Below, piece by piece: positions 21,195 to 32,085 of a stretch of DNA of 64,000 bases (position 1 is its first letter; every line of letters starts with the position of its first letter). The stretch is from Pseudomonas citrullilanati (GTDB lineage: Bacteria > Pseudomonadota > Gammaproteobacteria > Pseudomonadales > Pseudomonadaceae). The position numbers and the translations under genes were made by a program. A model generated the notes under the pieces. It did not search any database, was not told the origin of the DNA, and was given only the letters and a program-made list of their open reading frames with translations. The stretch lies in assembly GCF_030580855.1 (NCBI RefSeq), contig NZ_JAUQOP010000009.1, positions 1 to 64,000 on the forward strand, written 5' to 3'.

Positions 21195-21389
21195 ATGCTG
21201 ATACTCACCCGCAAAGTCGGTGAAAGCATAAACATTGGTGACGACATCACGATCACCATTCTGGGCGTTAGCGGCCAACAGGTCCGGATCGGCATCAACG
21301 CCCCGAAGAACGTCGCGGTGCACCGCGAAGAGATCTACCAGCGTATCCAGGCAGGCCTGACCGCCCCCGACAAGCCGCAAACGCCCTGA
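21195..21389 (+). CDS. rsmE: Carbon storage regulator, RsmE type
   Basis: The 64-residue CsrA/RsmA-family protein binds GGA-containing hairpins in mRNA leaders and blocks translation of secondary-metabolism genes in the Gac/Rsm pathway. The RNA-contact strand MLILTRK and the key Val42-His43-Arg44 ([11 protein letters not shown]) are intact. The length and the C-terminus TAPDKPQTP fit RsmE rather than the 62-residue RsmA of fluorescent pseudomonads. The ribosome site AAGGAG contains the GGA target itself, so self-repression is plausible. Confidence 0.93.
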   Translation: MLILTRKVGESINIGDDITITILGVSGQQVRIGINAPKNVAVHREEIYQRIQAGLTAPDKPQTP

Positions 21390-21579
21390 GCCTTGCAGCA
21401 GTCCGTAGCCAGCCCGTTTGCATCGCCGCAATGGCTGGCTAAAGATTCCGGCCGATCGAGCCTGCCCTGCGTCACCCCCGCCCTTTGATTGTCATCCAGC
21501 CCGTGAACCGATACTAATGGCATGGCTTGCAGCATGGCTGTCAGACGTTTCGTTTTAATGGCGGTGAAGCAGGCGCCCT

Positions 21580-22035
21580 TCAGCCCAGGCCTACGCCCCG
21601 CGCCATGCCGGTGGCCGCGACCACCATCAACACCAGCAGCAAGGCTTCGATGTGGCTGATCCGGGCAAACCGGCCGGCCCGCGAAGAATCGACGGCCGCG
21701 CCCTTGCCCAGGGCCATCCGCCACTTGACCAGGGTGATCATTGGCGCGATTTCCAGTAACAGGATCAGCAGCAACAGCGTCATCTTCAGGTGAAACAGCG
21801 GTTGGTGCAGGTAGTAGTCCGTCCCTTTTTCGAACCCCGCGAACGCCCGCATCCCGCCCGTCACCAGCAACACCAGCGCGGACAGGCCCCAGACGTTATC
21901 CGCCACCAGCACATTGCGAACCGCATCGGCGCCGCCCGCCACACGGCGCAGTGCCGTGCCACGGGCCAGCACCGCCCAGAAGCCCAGTGCGAAGGCCAGC
22001 AGATGAATGGCCGCGAGAGACCAATGAGCCAACAT
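21580..22035 (-). CDS. DUF2214 family membrane protein
   Basis: A 151-residue inner-membrane protein with four predicted hydrophobic helices (about residues 5-25, 50-65, 83-103 and 128-148). It fits DUF2214, whose role is unknown. The segment GFEKGTDYYLHQPLFHLKM between helices 2 and 3 is typical. It appears to be a single-gene unit. Confidence 0.75.
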   Translation of the reverse strand: MLAHWSLAAIHLLAFALGFWAVLARGTALRRVAGGADAVRNVLVADNVWGLSALVLLVTGGMRAFAGFEKGTDYYLHQPLFHLKMTLLLLILLLEIAPMITLVKWRMALGKGAAVDSSRAGRFARISHIEALLLVLMVVAATGMARGVGLG

Positions 22036-22120
22036 GGCGAGGTACCTGTCAGTGAACGTCGGATCGACCTGACAGTACTAGCTCATAAAACAATGATTGC
22101 CAGGCGGGCCACAAAAAAAT

Positions 22121-22205
22121 GTGGGAGCGGGCTTGCTCGCGAATGCGGTGTGCCAGTCAATGATTAATCACTGACACGCCGCTTCGCAAGCAAGCCCGCT
22201 CCCAC
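22121..22205. repeat. REP-like inverted pair
   Basis: GTGGGAGCGGGCTTGCTCGCGAA on the left faces TTCGCAAGCAAGCCCGCTCCCAC on the right. It lies between the DUF2214 gene and the end of cysS. Confidence 0.87.
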
Positions 22206-22229
22206 GGGGATTGCGCGCTCCGAGAGATC

Positions 22230-23612
22230 TCAGTCCGCCAATCGCCAGGTCGTCCCGCCCTTCCCGTCTTCCAGCACCACGCCCATGGCGGTGAGCTGGT
22301 CGCGGATGCGGTCGGATTCGGCCCAGTCCTTGTTGGCCCGCGCGGTGAGGCGCGCCTGGATCAATGCCTCGACCTCGGCAGCGTCCACGCGGCCTTCGGC
22401 ACCGGCCTGGAGGAAGTCGTCGGCTTCGAGCTGCAACACGCCCAGCACGCTGGCCAGTTCCTTCAGGCGTGCCGCGAGGCCCGCCGCCGCATCGAGATCG
22501 CTCTCACGCAGGCGGTTGATCTCGCGCACCATCTCGAACAGCACCGCGCAGGCTTCCGGCGTGCCGAAGTCGTCGTTCATGACTTCGGTGAACCGCGCCA
22601 CGAACGCTTCGCCACCGGCGGCAGGCACGCTCGGCAGGCCTTTCAACGCATGGTAGAAACGCTCCAGGGCGCCCTTGGCGTCCTTGAGGTTGTCTTCCGA
22701 ATAGTTGATGGCGCTGCGGTAGTGGCTCGACACCAGCAGGTAACGCACGACCTCGGGGTGGTACTTGTCGAGCACGTCGCGGATGGTGAAGAAGTTGTTC
22801 AAGGACTTGGACATCTTCTCGCCGTTGATCCGGATCATGCCGCAATGCATCCACGCGTTGGCGTAGGTCTTGCCGGTGGCCGCTTCGCTCTGGGCGATCT
22901 CGTTCTCGTGGTGCGGGAACTCCAGGTCACTGCCGCCACCATGGATATCGAAGGTCTCGCCCAGGCAGCAGGTGGACATCACCGAGCATTCGATGTGCCA
23001 GCCCGGACGACCCTTGCCCCAGGGCGAATCCCAGTTCGGCTCGCCCGGCTTGGCGGCTTTCCACAGCACGAAGTCCAGCGGGTCCTGTTTCGACTCGTCG
23101 ACCTCGATGCGCGCGCCGATGCGCAGGTCTTCGATCTTCTTGCGCGACAACTTGCCGTAGCCCATGAACTTGGCGACGCGGTAGTACACGTCACCATTGC
23201 TCGCCGCGTACGCATACCCCTTGTCGATCAAGGCCTGGATCATGTCCAGCATGCCCGGGATGTAGTCCGTGGCCCGCGGCTCCAGGTCCGGCTTGAGGAT
23301 ATTGAGGCGCGCCTCGTCCTCGTGCATGGCCTTGATCATGCGCTCGGTCAGCGCGTCGTAGGGCTCGCCGTTCTCGCGGGCACGGTTGATGATCTTGTCT
23401 TCGATGTCGGTGATGTTGCGCACGTAGGTCAGGTCATAACCGCTGTAGCGCAGCCAGCGGGTCACCAGGTCGAAGGCGACCATGCTGCGGCCGTGCCCGA
23501 GGTGGCAGTAGTCGTACACAGTCATCCCGCAGACGTACATGCGCACCTTGTTGCCATCCAGCGGCTTGAAGACTTCTTTGCTCTTGGTGAGCGTGTTGTA
23601 GATCGTTAGCAC
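22230..23612 (-). CDS. cysS: Cysteinyl-tRNA synthetase
   Basis: The 460-residue class I synthetase charges tRNA-Cys. Zinc ligand Cys28 lies in [10 protein letters not shown], followed by HLGH (HIGH motif), [20 protein letters not shown] (further zinc ligands) and [10 protein letters not shown] (KMSKS). The length is typical. It follows glnS by about 20 bases in a conserved Pseudomonas neighbourhood. Confidence 0.98.
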   Translation of the reverse strand: MLTIYNTLTKSKEVFKPLDGNKVRMYVCGMTVYDYCHLGHGRSMVAFDLVTRWLRYSGYDLTYVRNITDIEDKIINRARENGEPYDALTERMIKAMHEDEARLNILKPDLEPRATDYIPGMLDMIQALIDKGYAYAASNGDVYYRVAKFMGYGKLSRKKIEDLRIGARIEVDESKQDPLDFVLWKAAKPGEPNWDSPWGKGRPGWHIECSVMSTCCLGETFDIHGGGSDLEFPHHENEIAQSEAATGKTYANAWMHCGMIRINGEKMSKSLNNFFTIRDVLDKYHPEVVRYLLVSSHYRSAINYSEDNLKDAKGALERFYHALKGLPSVPAAGGEAFVARFTEVMNDDFGTPEACAVLFEMVREINRLRESDLDAAAGLAARLKELASVLGVLQLEADDFLQAGAEGRVDAAEVEALIQARLTARANKDWAESDRIRDQLTAMGVVLEDGKGGTTWRLAD

Positions 23613-23633
23613 AGGGTTTCCCTTAAGACTTGA

Positions 23634-25331
<1,698 letters not shown>

Positions 25332-25580
25332 AGGATCCTTGAACAGACAAGTGCGCGGCCGGGTGCGGCCTGATAAATCAAAGCCCGTATCATAGCCGAT
25401 GCTGTCAAGCACCTGACAGGCCAGGCCGGCAAACGATTGAATTTAATCGACGACCCGATGAAAAACAGCCTCGAAATTCGTGCCCGGCGCGCTAAACTGC
25501 CCAGCCTGGCCGATCATGGCCGGACCGGTTGCGGGCCCCACAGCCCCGAAACCCACGAATTCCTAGAAAGAGTAGCGATC

Positions 25581-26084
25581 ATGAGCAAAGTCAAACTGAC
25601 CACCAACCACGGTGACATCGTTCTGCAACTGAACGCCGAGAAGGCGCCGGTTACCGTTGCCAATTTTGTTGAGTACGTCAAAGCCGGCCACTACGAAAAC
25701 ACGGTTTTCCACCGTGTCATCGGCAACTTCATGATCCAGGGCGGTGGTTTCGAGCCAGGCATGAAGGAAAAGAAGGACAAGCGCCCGAGTATCAAGAACG
25801 AAGCCGACAACGGCCTGCCGAACAAGAAGTACAGCGTCGCCATGGCCCGCACCATGGAGCCGCATTCGGCCTCCGCGCAATTCTTCATCAACGTGGCTGA
25901 CAACAGCTTCCTGAACCACAGCGCCCCGACGGTACAGGGCTGGGGCTATGCCGTGTTCGGCGAAGTGATCGAAGGCACCGACGTGGTCGACAGCATCAAG
26001 GGCGTTTCCACCACGTCCAAGGCTGGCCACCAGGACGTCCCGGCCGAAGACGTGATCATCGAGAAAGCCGAGATCATTGAGTGA
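25581..26084 (+). CDS. ppiB: Peptidyl-prolyl cis-trans isomerase B (cyclophilin)
   Basis: The 167-residue cytoplasmic cyclophilin catalyses proline isomerisation during folding. The active-site pattern [18 protein letters not shown] and the [17 protein letters not shown] segment are intact, with no signal peptide once the ATG at 25581 is used. It is divergent from glnS and its stop overlaps the start of lpxH. Confidence 0.97.
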   Translation: MSKVKLTTNHGDIVLQLNAEKAPVTVANFVEYVKAGHYENTVFHRVIGNFMIQGGGFEPGMKEKKDKRPSIKNEADNGLPNKKYSVAMARTMEPHSASAQFFINVADNSFLNHSAPTVQGWGYAVFGEVIEGTDVVDSIKGVSTTSKAGHQDVPAEDVIIEKAEIIE

Positions 26085-26830
26085 TATTGCTGATTTCAGA
26101 TTTGCATCTGGAAGAGGAGCGCCCGGACATCACCCGGGCGTTTCTGGATTTACTCGCGACACGCGCCCGCTCGGCGCAGGCGTTGTACATCCTGGGCGAC
26201 TTCTTCGAAGCCTGGATCGGCGACGATGCCATGACGCCCTTCCAACGTTCCATCTGCCAGGCCCTGCGCGAACTGAGCGACAGCGGCACGGCCATCTTCC
26301 TGATGCACGGCAATCGCGACTTCATGCTGGGGCAGGCCTTCTGCAAGGCGGCCGGCTGCACCCTGATCAAGGACCCGAGTGTCGTGCAGTTCAACGGCGA
26401 GCCGGTGCTGCTGATGCACGGCGACAGCCTCTGCACCCGCGACGAAGGCTACATGAAGCTGCGTCGCTGGCTGCGCAACCCGGTCACGCTGTTCATCCTG
26501 CGCCACCTGCCCCTGGGCAGCCGGCAAAAACTGGCGCGCAAGCTGCGCAGCGAAAGCCGCGCGCAAACGCGGATGAAAGCCAACGACATCGTCGATGTCA
26601 CGCCCGACGAAATCCCGCGGATCATGCAGCAGTATGGCGTGCAAACCCTGATCCACGGCCACACCCATCGTCCCGCCATCCACAAGCTGCAACTCGGCGA
26701 ACAAGCGGCCAGGCGCATCGTGCTGGGGGACTGGGACAAGCAAGGCTGGGCGTTGCAGGTGGACGAGCAGGGCTTTGCGCTGGCGCCATTTGATTTTGGT
26801 CATGCGCAATTGGCGCTGCCAGGGACTTAG
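26081..26830 (+). CDS. lpxH: UDP-2,3-diacylglucosamine diphosphatase
   Basis: The 249-residue metallophosphatase releases UMP from UDP-2,3-diacylglucosamine to give lipid X in lipid A synthesis. The calcineurin-fold metal motifs are present in order: [30 protein letters not shown] and HGHTHRP. The start is a GTG overlapping the ppiB stop by 4 bases (GTGA), so translation is coupled. Confidence 0.96.
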   Translation: MILLISDLHLEEERPDITRAFLDLLATRARSAQALYILGDFFEAWIGDDAMTPFQRSICQALRELSDSGTAIFLMHGNRDFMLGQAFCKAAGCTLIKDPSVVQFNGEPVLLMHGDSLCTRDEGYMKLRRWLRNPVTLFILRHLPLGSRQKLARKLRSESRAQTRMKANDIVDVTPDEIPRIMQQYGVQTLIHGHTHRPAIHKLQLGEQAARRIVLGDWDKQGWALQVDEQGFALAPFDFGHAQLALPGT

Positions 26831-26860
26831 AGCATACGCAGGTCCCGCGGGAGCGAGCCT

Positions 26861-26980
26861 GTGGGAGCAAAGCTTGCTCGCGACGAACGATGACACGGTC
26901 TTGCATTTGAAACCGTGTCGCCTGCATCGCGAGCAAGCTTTGCTCCCACAGGCTTGCTCCCACAGGCTCGCTTCCACAGG
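26861..26980. repeat. REP-like block
   Basis: GTGGGAGCAAAGCTTGCTCGCGA faces TCGCGAGCAAGCTTTGCTCCCAC, with a further partial copy (GGCTTGCTCCCACAGGCTCG) on the right. It lies between lpxH and the converging efflux gene. Confidence 0.85.
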
Positions 26981-26993
26981 GACTGCGCTCGAA

Positions 26994-28523
26994 TCAATGA
27001 CCGCTGGCGGCAGGCCCCGCCTTCGCCGCAAACGGCGGCTTCGCCAGCCACACCAACACAATCAGCCCCATGAACGCCCAGCCCAACAGCGTGAAGTAAT
27101 CCACGGTGGACAGCATGTACGCCTGGCTGGTGAGGATATGGTCCAACTGCGCGTAAGCCGGTGCGCTCGCACCGCCCAACTGGTCGAGGGCCGCGCGGGT
27201 GCTTGGCTCGAACGTGCTGATGTGCTCACTCAGGTAGGCATGATGCAGGTCGGCCCGGCGGATCCAGATCCAGGTGGTCAGCGACGCCGCGAAGCTGCCG
27301 CCCAACGTCCGCAGGAACGTCGCCAGCCCGGCACCGTCGGCAATCTGGTGCGGCGGCAGGTCCGACATCAGGATGCTCAGCGTCGGCATGAAGAACAGCG
27401 CCACGCCGATGCCCATGAACAACTGCACGAGGGCGATGTGCTGGAAGTCCACTTCGTTGTTGAACCCGGCCCGCATGAAGCAACTCAGGCCAATGGCCAG
27501 GAACGCCAGCCCGGCCAGCACGCGCAGGTCGAACCGGTGGGCGTACTTGCCGACGAAGGGTGACATCAATACCGGCAGGATACCGATGGGCGCCACCGCC
27601 AGCCCGGCCCAGGTGGCGGTGTAGCCCATCTGGGTCTGGAGCCATTGCGGCAAGATCAGGTTGATGCCGAAGAACCCGGCGTAGCCACCCACCAGCACGA
27701 TGGTGCCGATGCGAAAGTTGCGATAGGCGAACAGCCGCAGGTTGACCACCGGATGACTGTCGGTCATCTCCCAGATCACGAACACCGCCAGGGCGATCAC
27801 CGATATCAACGCGCCGATGATGATGAAGTTCGATTCGAACCAGTCCAGGTCGTTACCCTTGTCGAGGATCACCTGGAGTGCGCCGACACCGATGATCAGC
27901 GTGATCAACCCGACGTAGTCCATCGGCTGGCGGCTGATGACCACGGGACGTTCCTTGAGCTGTTGGCGCACCACCATCGCCGCGAAGACACCGATGGGCA
28001 CGTTGATGAAGAAGATCCACGGCCAGCTGTAGCTGTCGGTGATCCAGCCGCCCAGGATCGGCCCGGCGATGGGCGCCACCACCGTGACCATCGCCAGCAA
28101 CGCCAGGGCCATCCCGCGCCTGGCCGGCGGGTACACGGCGATCAGCAAGGTCTGGGTCATCGGGTACAACGGCCCGGCCACCAGGCCCTGGAGCACGCGA
28201 AAACCGATCAGCTCGGGCATCGAGGTGGAGATACCGCACAGGAAAGACGCGAGCACGAACAGCATCGTCGCCCACAGGAACAGCTTCACTTCGCCAAACC
28301 GCCGGCTCAGCCAGCCGGTCAGCGGCAGCGCGATGGCGTTGCTCACCGCGAACGAAGTGATCACCCAGGTGCCCTGCTCCGAGCTCACCCCCAGGTTGCC
28401 GGAAATGGTCGGCAAGGCGACGTTGGCGATGGTGGTGTCGAGCACCTGCATGAACGTCGCCAGCGACAGCCCGATGGTACTGAGCAACAGGCTGGGCGGT
28501 GTGAAGGACGCGTTATTGCTCAT
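26994..28523 (-). CDS. DHA2-family MFS efflux transporter (EmrB-like)
   Basis: The 509-residue inner-membrane drug:proton antiporter has 14 predicted helices. TTIANVALPTISGNLG is the classic DHA2 signature and GWLSRRFGEVKLF is the loop 2-3 motif A. It is the last gene of the marR-outer membrane channel-hlyD-MFS operon and would form a tripartite pump with its neighbours. Substrates cannot be read from sequence. Confidence 0.93.
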   Translation of the reverse strand: MSNNASFTPPSLLLSTIGLSLATFMQVLDTTIANVALPTISGNLGVSSEQGTWVITSFAVSNAIALPLTGWLSRRFGEVKLFLWATMLFVLASFLCGISTSMPELIGFRVLQGLVAGPLYPMTQTLLIAVYPPARRGMALALLAMVTVVAPIAGPILGGWITDSYSWPWIFFINVPIGVFAAMVVRQQLKERPVVISRQPMDYVGLITLIIGVGALQVILDKGNDLDWFESNFIIIGALISVIALAVFVIWEMTDSHPVVNLRLFAYRNFRIGTIVLVGGYAGFFGINLILPQWLQTQMGYTATWAGLAVAPIGILPVLMSPFVGKYAHRFDLRVLAGLAFLAIGLSCFMRAGFNNEVDFQHIALVQLFMGIGVALFFMPTLSILMSDLPPHQIADGAGLATFLRTLGGSFAASLTTWIWIRRADLHHAYLSEHISTFEPSTRAALDQLGGASAPAYAQLDHILTSQAYMLSTVDYFTLLGWAFMGLIVLVWLAKPPFAAKAGPAASGH

Positions 28524-28573
28524 TGCGAAATCCTATGAAGCGAAGGTGGCGAAATCCCTCAGGACAAGCCCCT

Positions 28574-28661
28574 GTGGGAGCGGGCTTGCTCGCGAAGACG
28601 ATTCCACAATCAACATCTGCGTTGGCTGATCCTGCGCATTCGCGAGCAAGCCCGCTCCCAC
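28574..28661. repeat. REP-like inverted pair inside the efflux operon
   Basis: GTGGGAGCGGGCTTGCTCGCGAA faces TTCGCGAGCAAGCCCGCTCCCAC. It lies in the 184-base gap between the hlyD-like and MFS genes, so it would be transcribed and could lower the downstream message. Confidence 0.88.
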
Positions 28662-28707
28662 AGGGTTCGGCACCCTCCTGCAAATGCACAGATCCTGCGG
28701 ACAGCGT

Positions 28708-29910
28708 TCAGCGCTGCACCGTCTTGCTCGCCGCGGCGCTGTTTTCGTGGATCAACCGGGCGATCATCGCGTCGGCGTCGGCCAGTTGCCGGTCGTAGAC
28801 CTGGGTGCTGAAGGTGGCCTTCTGCGGGGGCTGCTGGGCCAGGACCGGGCCACTCTGGTCGTGCAGGTTGACGTTGACCACGGTCGACAGGCCGATCCGC
28901 AGCGGATGGTCGGCCAGTTCCTGGGCATTGACATGGATCCGCACCGGCACCCGCTGGACGATCTTGATCCAGTTACCCGTGGCGTTCTGCGCCGGCAGCA
29001 GGGCAAACGCGCTGCCGGTGCCGGCGCCAAGGCTGTCGATCGTGCCGCTGTACTTCACGTCGCTGCCGTAAAGGTCGGTCTCGATCTCCACGGGTTGGCC
29101 AATGCGCATGTCGCGCAGCTGGGTCTCCTTGAAGTTGGCGTCGATCCACAACTGGTCCAGCGGGATCACCGCCATCAACGCCGTCCCCGGCTGCACCCGT
29201 TGGCCCAGTTGCACGGTGCGCTTGGCGACGTAGCCGGTGACCGGCGCGATCAGGGTGCTGCGGGCATTGGCGAGGAACGCCTGGCGCAGTTGCGCGGCGG
29301 CCGATTGCACGTCGGGATGGGACGACACCACGGTGTCATCCACCAGGGCGCTGGTGGTCTTGAGCTGCTGCCGGGCGTTGGCCAGGGCATTTTGCGCCGA
29401 GGTCAGGTCATCGCGGGCGTGGGACAGTTCTTCCTGGGAGATCGCCCCGCCGGCCGCCAGGTTGCGACGCCGGTTGTAGTTCTCCTGGGCCTTCTGCACC
29501 TCGGCCTCCTGGGCGTTGACCTGCGCCCGCATGCCGTCGACGTTGCTGTACAAGCCCCGCACCTGGCGCACGGTGCGGGCCAGGTTGGCCTGGGCACTTT
29601 GCAGCCCGACTTCGGCATCGTTCGGGTCGAATTGCACCAGTATCTGGCCTTCGCGTACCAGGTCCCCGTCGTCGGCACCGATGCTCACCACGGTGCCGGT
29701 GACCTGCGGCGTGATTTCCACCACGTTGCCGTTCACATAGGCATCGTCGGTGCTTTCATTCCAGCGCCCGTACAGTTCGTGCCAGGCCCAGACGCCCAGG
29801 CCGCACAGTACGACGATGGCCGCGACGGCCAGCAGCATGACCTTGCGCTTGCGCGGGTTACCGCTGTCCTGCGGGTTTTGGGAGGGTTGCGTAGTGTCGG
29901 CAGTGGCCAT
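28708..29910 (-). CDS. HlyD/EmrA-type efflux adaptor
   Basis: The 400-residue periplasmic adaptor links the MFS pump to the outer-membrane channel. One N-terminal membrane anchor lies at about residues 25-47. A biotinyl-lipoyl-like half (STDDAYVNGNVVEITPQVTG) and a long coiled-coil hairpin (about 95-205) are followed by the beta-barrel part (GYVAKRTVQLGQRVQPG). It follows the channel gene by 15 bases. Confidence 0.94.
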   Translation of the reverse strand: MATADTTQPSQNPQDSGNPRKRKVMLLAVAAIVVLCGLGVWAWHELYGRWNESTDDAYVNGNVVEITPQVTGTVVSIGADDGDLVREGQILVQFDPNDAEVGLQSAQANLARTVRQVRGLYSNVDGMRAQVNAQEAEVQKAQENYNRRRNLAAGGAISQEELSHARDDLTSAQNALANARQQLKTTSALVDDTVVSSHPDVQSAAAQLRQAFLANARSTLIAPVTGYVAKRTVQLGQRVQPGTALMAVIPLDQLWIDANFKETQLRDMRIGQPVEIETDLYGSDVKYSGTIDSLGAGTGSAFALLPAQNATGNWIKIVQRVPVRIHVNAQELADHPLRIGLSTVVNVNLHDQSGPVLAQQPPQKATFSTQVYDRQLADADAMIARLIHENSAAASKTVQR

Positions 29911-29925
29911 GACAAATACCTCGAA

Positions 29926-31395
29926 TCAGTTGTTCGGCGCAGTGGAGGCCGGGGTGGCCGCAGCCAGGGCCTGGGGTTCGAAACCGCCGCCCAGGGCTTG
30001 CATCAGCTGGATCGACAAGTCGATCTGCTCGGCATTCAGGTTCGCCAGTTGGCGCTGGGCCTGGAGCAATTGCTGCTCGATGCTCAGCACGTCCAGGTAA
30101 TTCCCGATGCCCGAGCCGTAGCGCTGGACCACGGTGTCGTAGGAGCTTTGGGCGATATCGGTGGCATGTTGCTGGGCACCGATCTGGCGGGCGATGTCAC
30201 GCAACTGGTTGATGGTGTCGCTGACATCCCCCAAGGCCTTGACCAGGCTTTTGTTGTACTGCGCCACCGCCAGGTCGTAGTCGGCATCCCGGGCATCCAG
30301 GTCGGCGCGCAAGCGTCCGCCGTCGAAGATCGGCAGCGACACCGTCGGCGCCACGTTGAAGAAGCGGCTGGGCGAGCCGAACATCGCATCGCCCAACAGC
30401 GACCGGACTCCCGCCGCCGCGCTCAGGTTGAGGTTGGGGTAGAAGTTGGTCTTGCCGGCCTCGATGTCCTTGCTCGCGGCCTCGACCCGCCAACGGGCGG
30501 CCACCAGGTCGGGGCGACGGCCCAGCAACTCGGCCGGCAGGTTCGACGGCAAGGCGACCGCGCTCGATTGCAGCACGTTGGGCCGGGCGATTTCATTGCC
30601 CCGGTCCGGGCCCTTGCCCAGCAGTACCGCCAGGGCGATCTTGGCGCTTTGCAGGCGTTTCTCGGCGTCGATCAAGGTGGCATCGGCGCTGGCTTCCAGG
30701 CTTTCGGTCTGCTGGAACTGGTATTCGCTGTCGATCCCGGCGCTGAGCCGGCGTTTGCTCAGGTCGAGCATCTGCCGGGTACGCTTGAGGTCTTCCGCCG
30801 CCAGGTCATGAATGATGTGGGCCTGGCCGAGGTCGCTGTAGGCCCGGGCCACGTCGGCGGCCAGGGTCAGTTGCGCGGCCTGGCGATCGATCTCGGCGGC
30901 ACGGGCCTGGCCCAGGGCGGCTTCCCAGGCAGCCCGCTGGCCGCCCCAGAGGTCGAAGTTGTAGTTGAAGTCCACGCCCAGGGTGCGCAAGGTGCTGTAG
31001 GCACCGCCCTCGCCTGTTGGGTCTTCGTCGCGGGACAGGCGCGAACGGCTGACGCTGCCGCTGGCATCCAGGGTCGGCAGGCGCGCCGCGTTGGCCGCGT
31101 AGGCGGCGGCACTGGCCTGATGCACCCGGGCGCTGGCGATCTGCATGTCCGGGCTGTCGCGCAGGGCTTCACGGATCAGGCCGTCGAGTTGCGGGTCGCC
31201 GAGGCTGGTCCACCAATCGCTTTTTGGCCACGCGGCCGGCGACAACCTGACACCGTTCAGCGATTGCCCGGCCTTGAGGCTCTGGGCCTCGAGGCTGACA
31301 CCCTCGGTCTTCAGGCCACTGTAGCTGGCGCAGCCGGCCAGGCTCATGGCGAGCAGCACCAGGCTCAGGCGGGTACGCAAGGTCTTACGCTTCAT
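29926..31395 (-). CDS. OprM/NodT-type outer-membrane efflux lipoprotein
   Basis: The 489-residue TolC-like channel subunit has a lipobox SLAGC with lipidated cysteine 22. Two OEP repeats are seen, with DPQLDGLIREALRDSPDMQI in the first and ELLGRRPDLVAARWRVEAAS in the second. It completes the tripartite pump. Its start overlaps the end of the marR gene by 4 bases. Confidence 0.94.
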   Translation of the reverse strand: MKRKTLRTRLSLVLLAMSLAGCASYSGLKTEGVSLEAQSLKAGQSLNGVRLSPAAWPKSDWWTSLGDPQLDGLIREALRDSPDMQIASARVHQASAAAYAANAARLPTLDASGSVSRSRLSRDEDPTGEGGAYSTLRTLGVDFNYNFDLWGGQRAAWEAALGQARAAEIDRQAAQLTLAADVARAYSDLGQAHIIHDLAAEDLKRTRQMLDLSKRRLSAGIDSEYQFQQTESLEASADATLIDAEKRLQSAKIALAVLLGKGPDRGNEIARPNVLQSSAVALPSNLPAELLGRRPDLVAARWRVEAASKDIEAGKTNFYPNLNLSAAAGVRSLLGDAMFGSPSRFFNVAPTVSLPIFDGGRLRADLDARDADYDLAVAQYNKSLVKALGDVSDTINQLRDIARQIGAQQHATDIAQSSYDTVVQRYGSGIGNYLDVLSIEQQLLQAQRQLANLNAEQIDLSIQLMQALGGGFEPQALAAATPASTAPNN

Positions 31396-31865
31396 TGGGC
31401 CCCCAATCGCAACACGGTGATGGGATCACCGGCGGCAAGCAGAATTTTCTTGAGAATTCGTTCGAGGGTTTCCAGCTCCTCGCGGCTGATGGCGCTGGCC
31501 AACTGGTTCATCGCGTCGGCACCGATCACCGGCAGGCGATCCGCCAACGCCCGGCCGGCGTCGGTCAGGACCAGCAGCACCTGCCGCCGGTCGTCCACCG
31601 AGCGCTGGCGAGCGAGGAAACCTTTCTGTTGCAGGCGGTCGAGCATGCGGGTCATCGAACCGCTGTCCAGGGACAGGTAGCGACACAGCTCGGCCGGCGT
31701 GTCGATACCGTGCTGGGCCATGATGATCAACACCTTGAACTGCGCCGCCGTGATGCCGACCGGTTCCATGTGGGTATCGATGATCCGGTCCTTGAGCAGC
31801 GCGGCACGCCCGAGCAGCAAGCCGAGATGACACTTGTGGAATTCGTCTGGGGTGAAATGCTTCAT
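31392..31865 (-). CDS. MarR family transcriptional regulator
   Basis: The 157-residue winged-helix repressor has LSLDSGSMTRMLDRLQQKGF as the recognition helix and RQRSVDDRRQVLLVLTDAGR as the wing. It is the first gene of the operon and probably represses it: two near-identical palindromes lie on its promoter (31880-31934). Release by a small aromatic or toxic ligand is typical of the family, but the ligand is unknown. Confidence 0.93.
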   Translation of the reverse strand: MKHFTPDEFHKCHLGLLLGRAALLKDRIIDTHMEPVGITAAQFKVLIIMAQHGIDTPAELCRYLSLDSGSMTRMLDRLQQKGFLARQRSVDDRRQVLLVLTDAGRALADRLPVIGADAMNQLASAISREELETLERILKKILLAAGDPITVLRLGAQ

Positions 31866-31879
31866 CTGGACACCGTTTG

Positions 31880-31934
31880 CTGCCTAGGCAGTTAATGTAT
31901 GTCGAGATATTACTGCTTAGGCAGCAAATGTCAA
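31880..31934 (-). promoter_or_regulatory. Efflux operon promoter with two MarR operators
   Basis: On the minus strand -35 TTGACA (31934-31929) is followed by 16 bases and -10 TAATAT (31912-31907). The palindrome CTGCTTAGGCAG (31913-31924) fills the spacer. A second, perfect copy CTGCCTAGGCAG (31880-31891) lies over the early transcribed region, 33 bp centre to centre. Confidence 0.85.
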
Positions 31935-31980
31935 CAAAATAGTTAGCTTGCTATACATGCCCAGACAGAGGCGCAAAAAT

Positions 31981-32067
31981 GTGGGAGCGGGCTTGCTCGC
32001 GAACGCGGGGTGTCAGTCAGCAAATCGCCAACTGATACACCGCGTTCGCGAGCAAGCCCGCTCCCAC
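31981..32067. repeat. REP-like inverted pair
   Basis: GTGGGAGCGGGCTTGCTCGCGAA faces TTCGCGAGCAAGCCCGCTCCCAC. It lies between the marR promoter and the tamB stop. Confidence 0.88.
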
Positions 32068-32085
32068 AAGTGCCTTGGAGAAGGG

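Noticed and set aside
28684..31680. A 998-codon plus-strand frame across the efflux operon
   Set aside because: It is antisense to the adaptor and channel genes, which have clear domains, ribosome sites and operon spacing.
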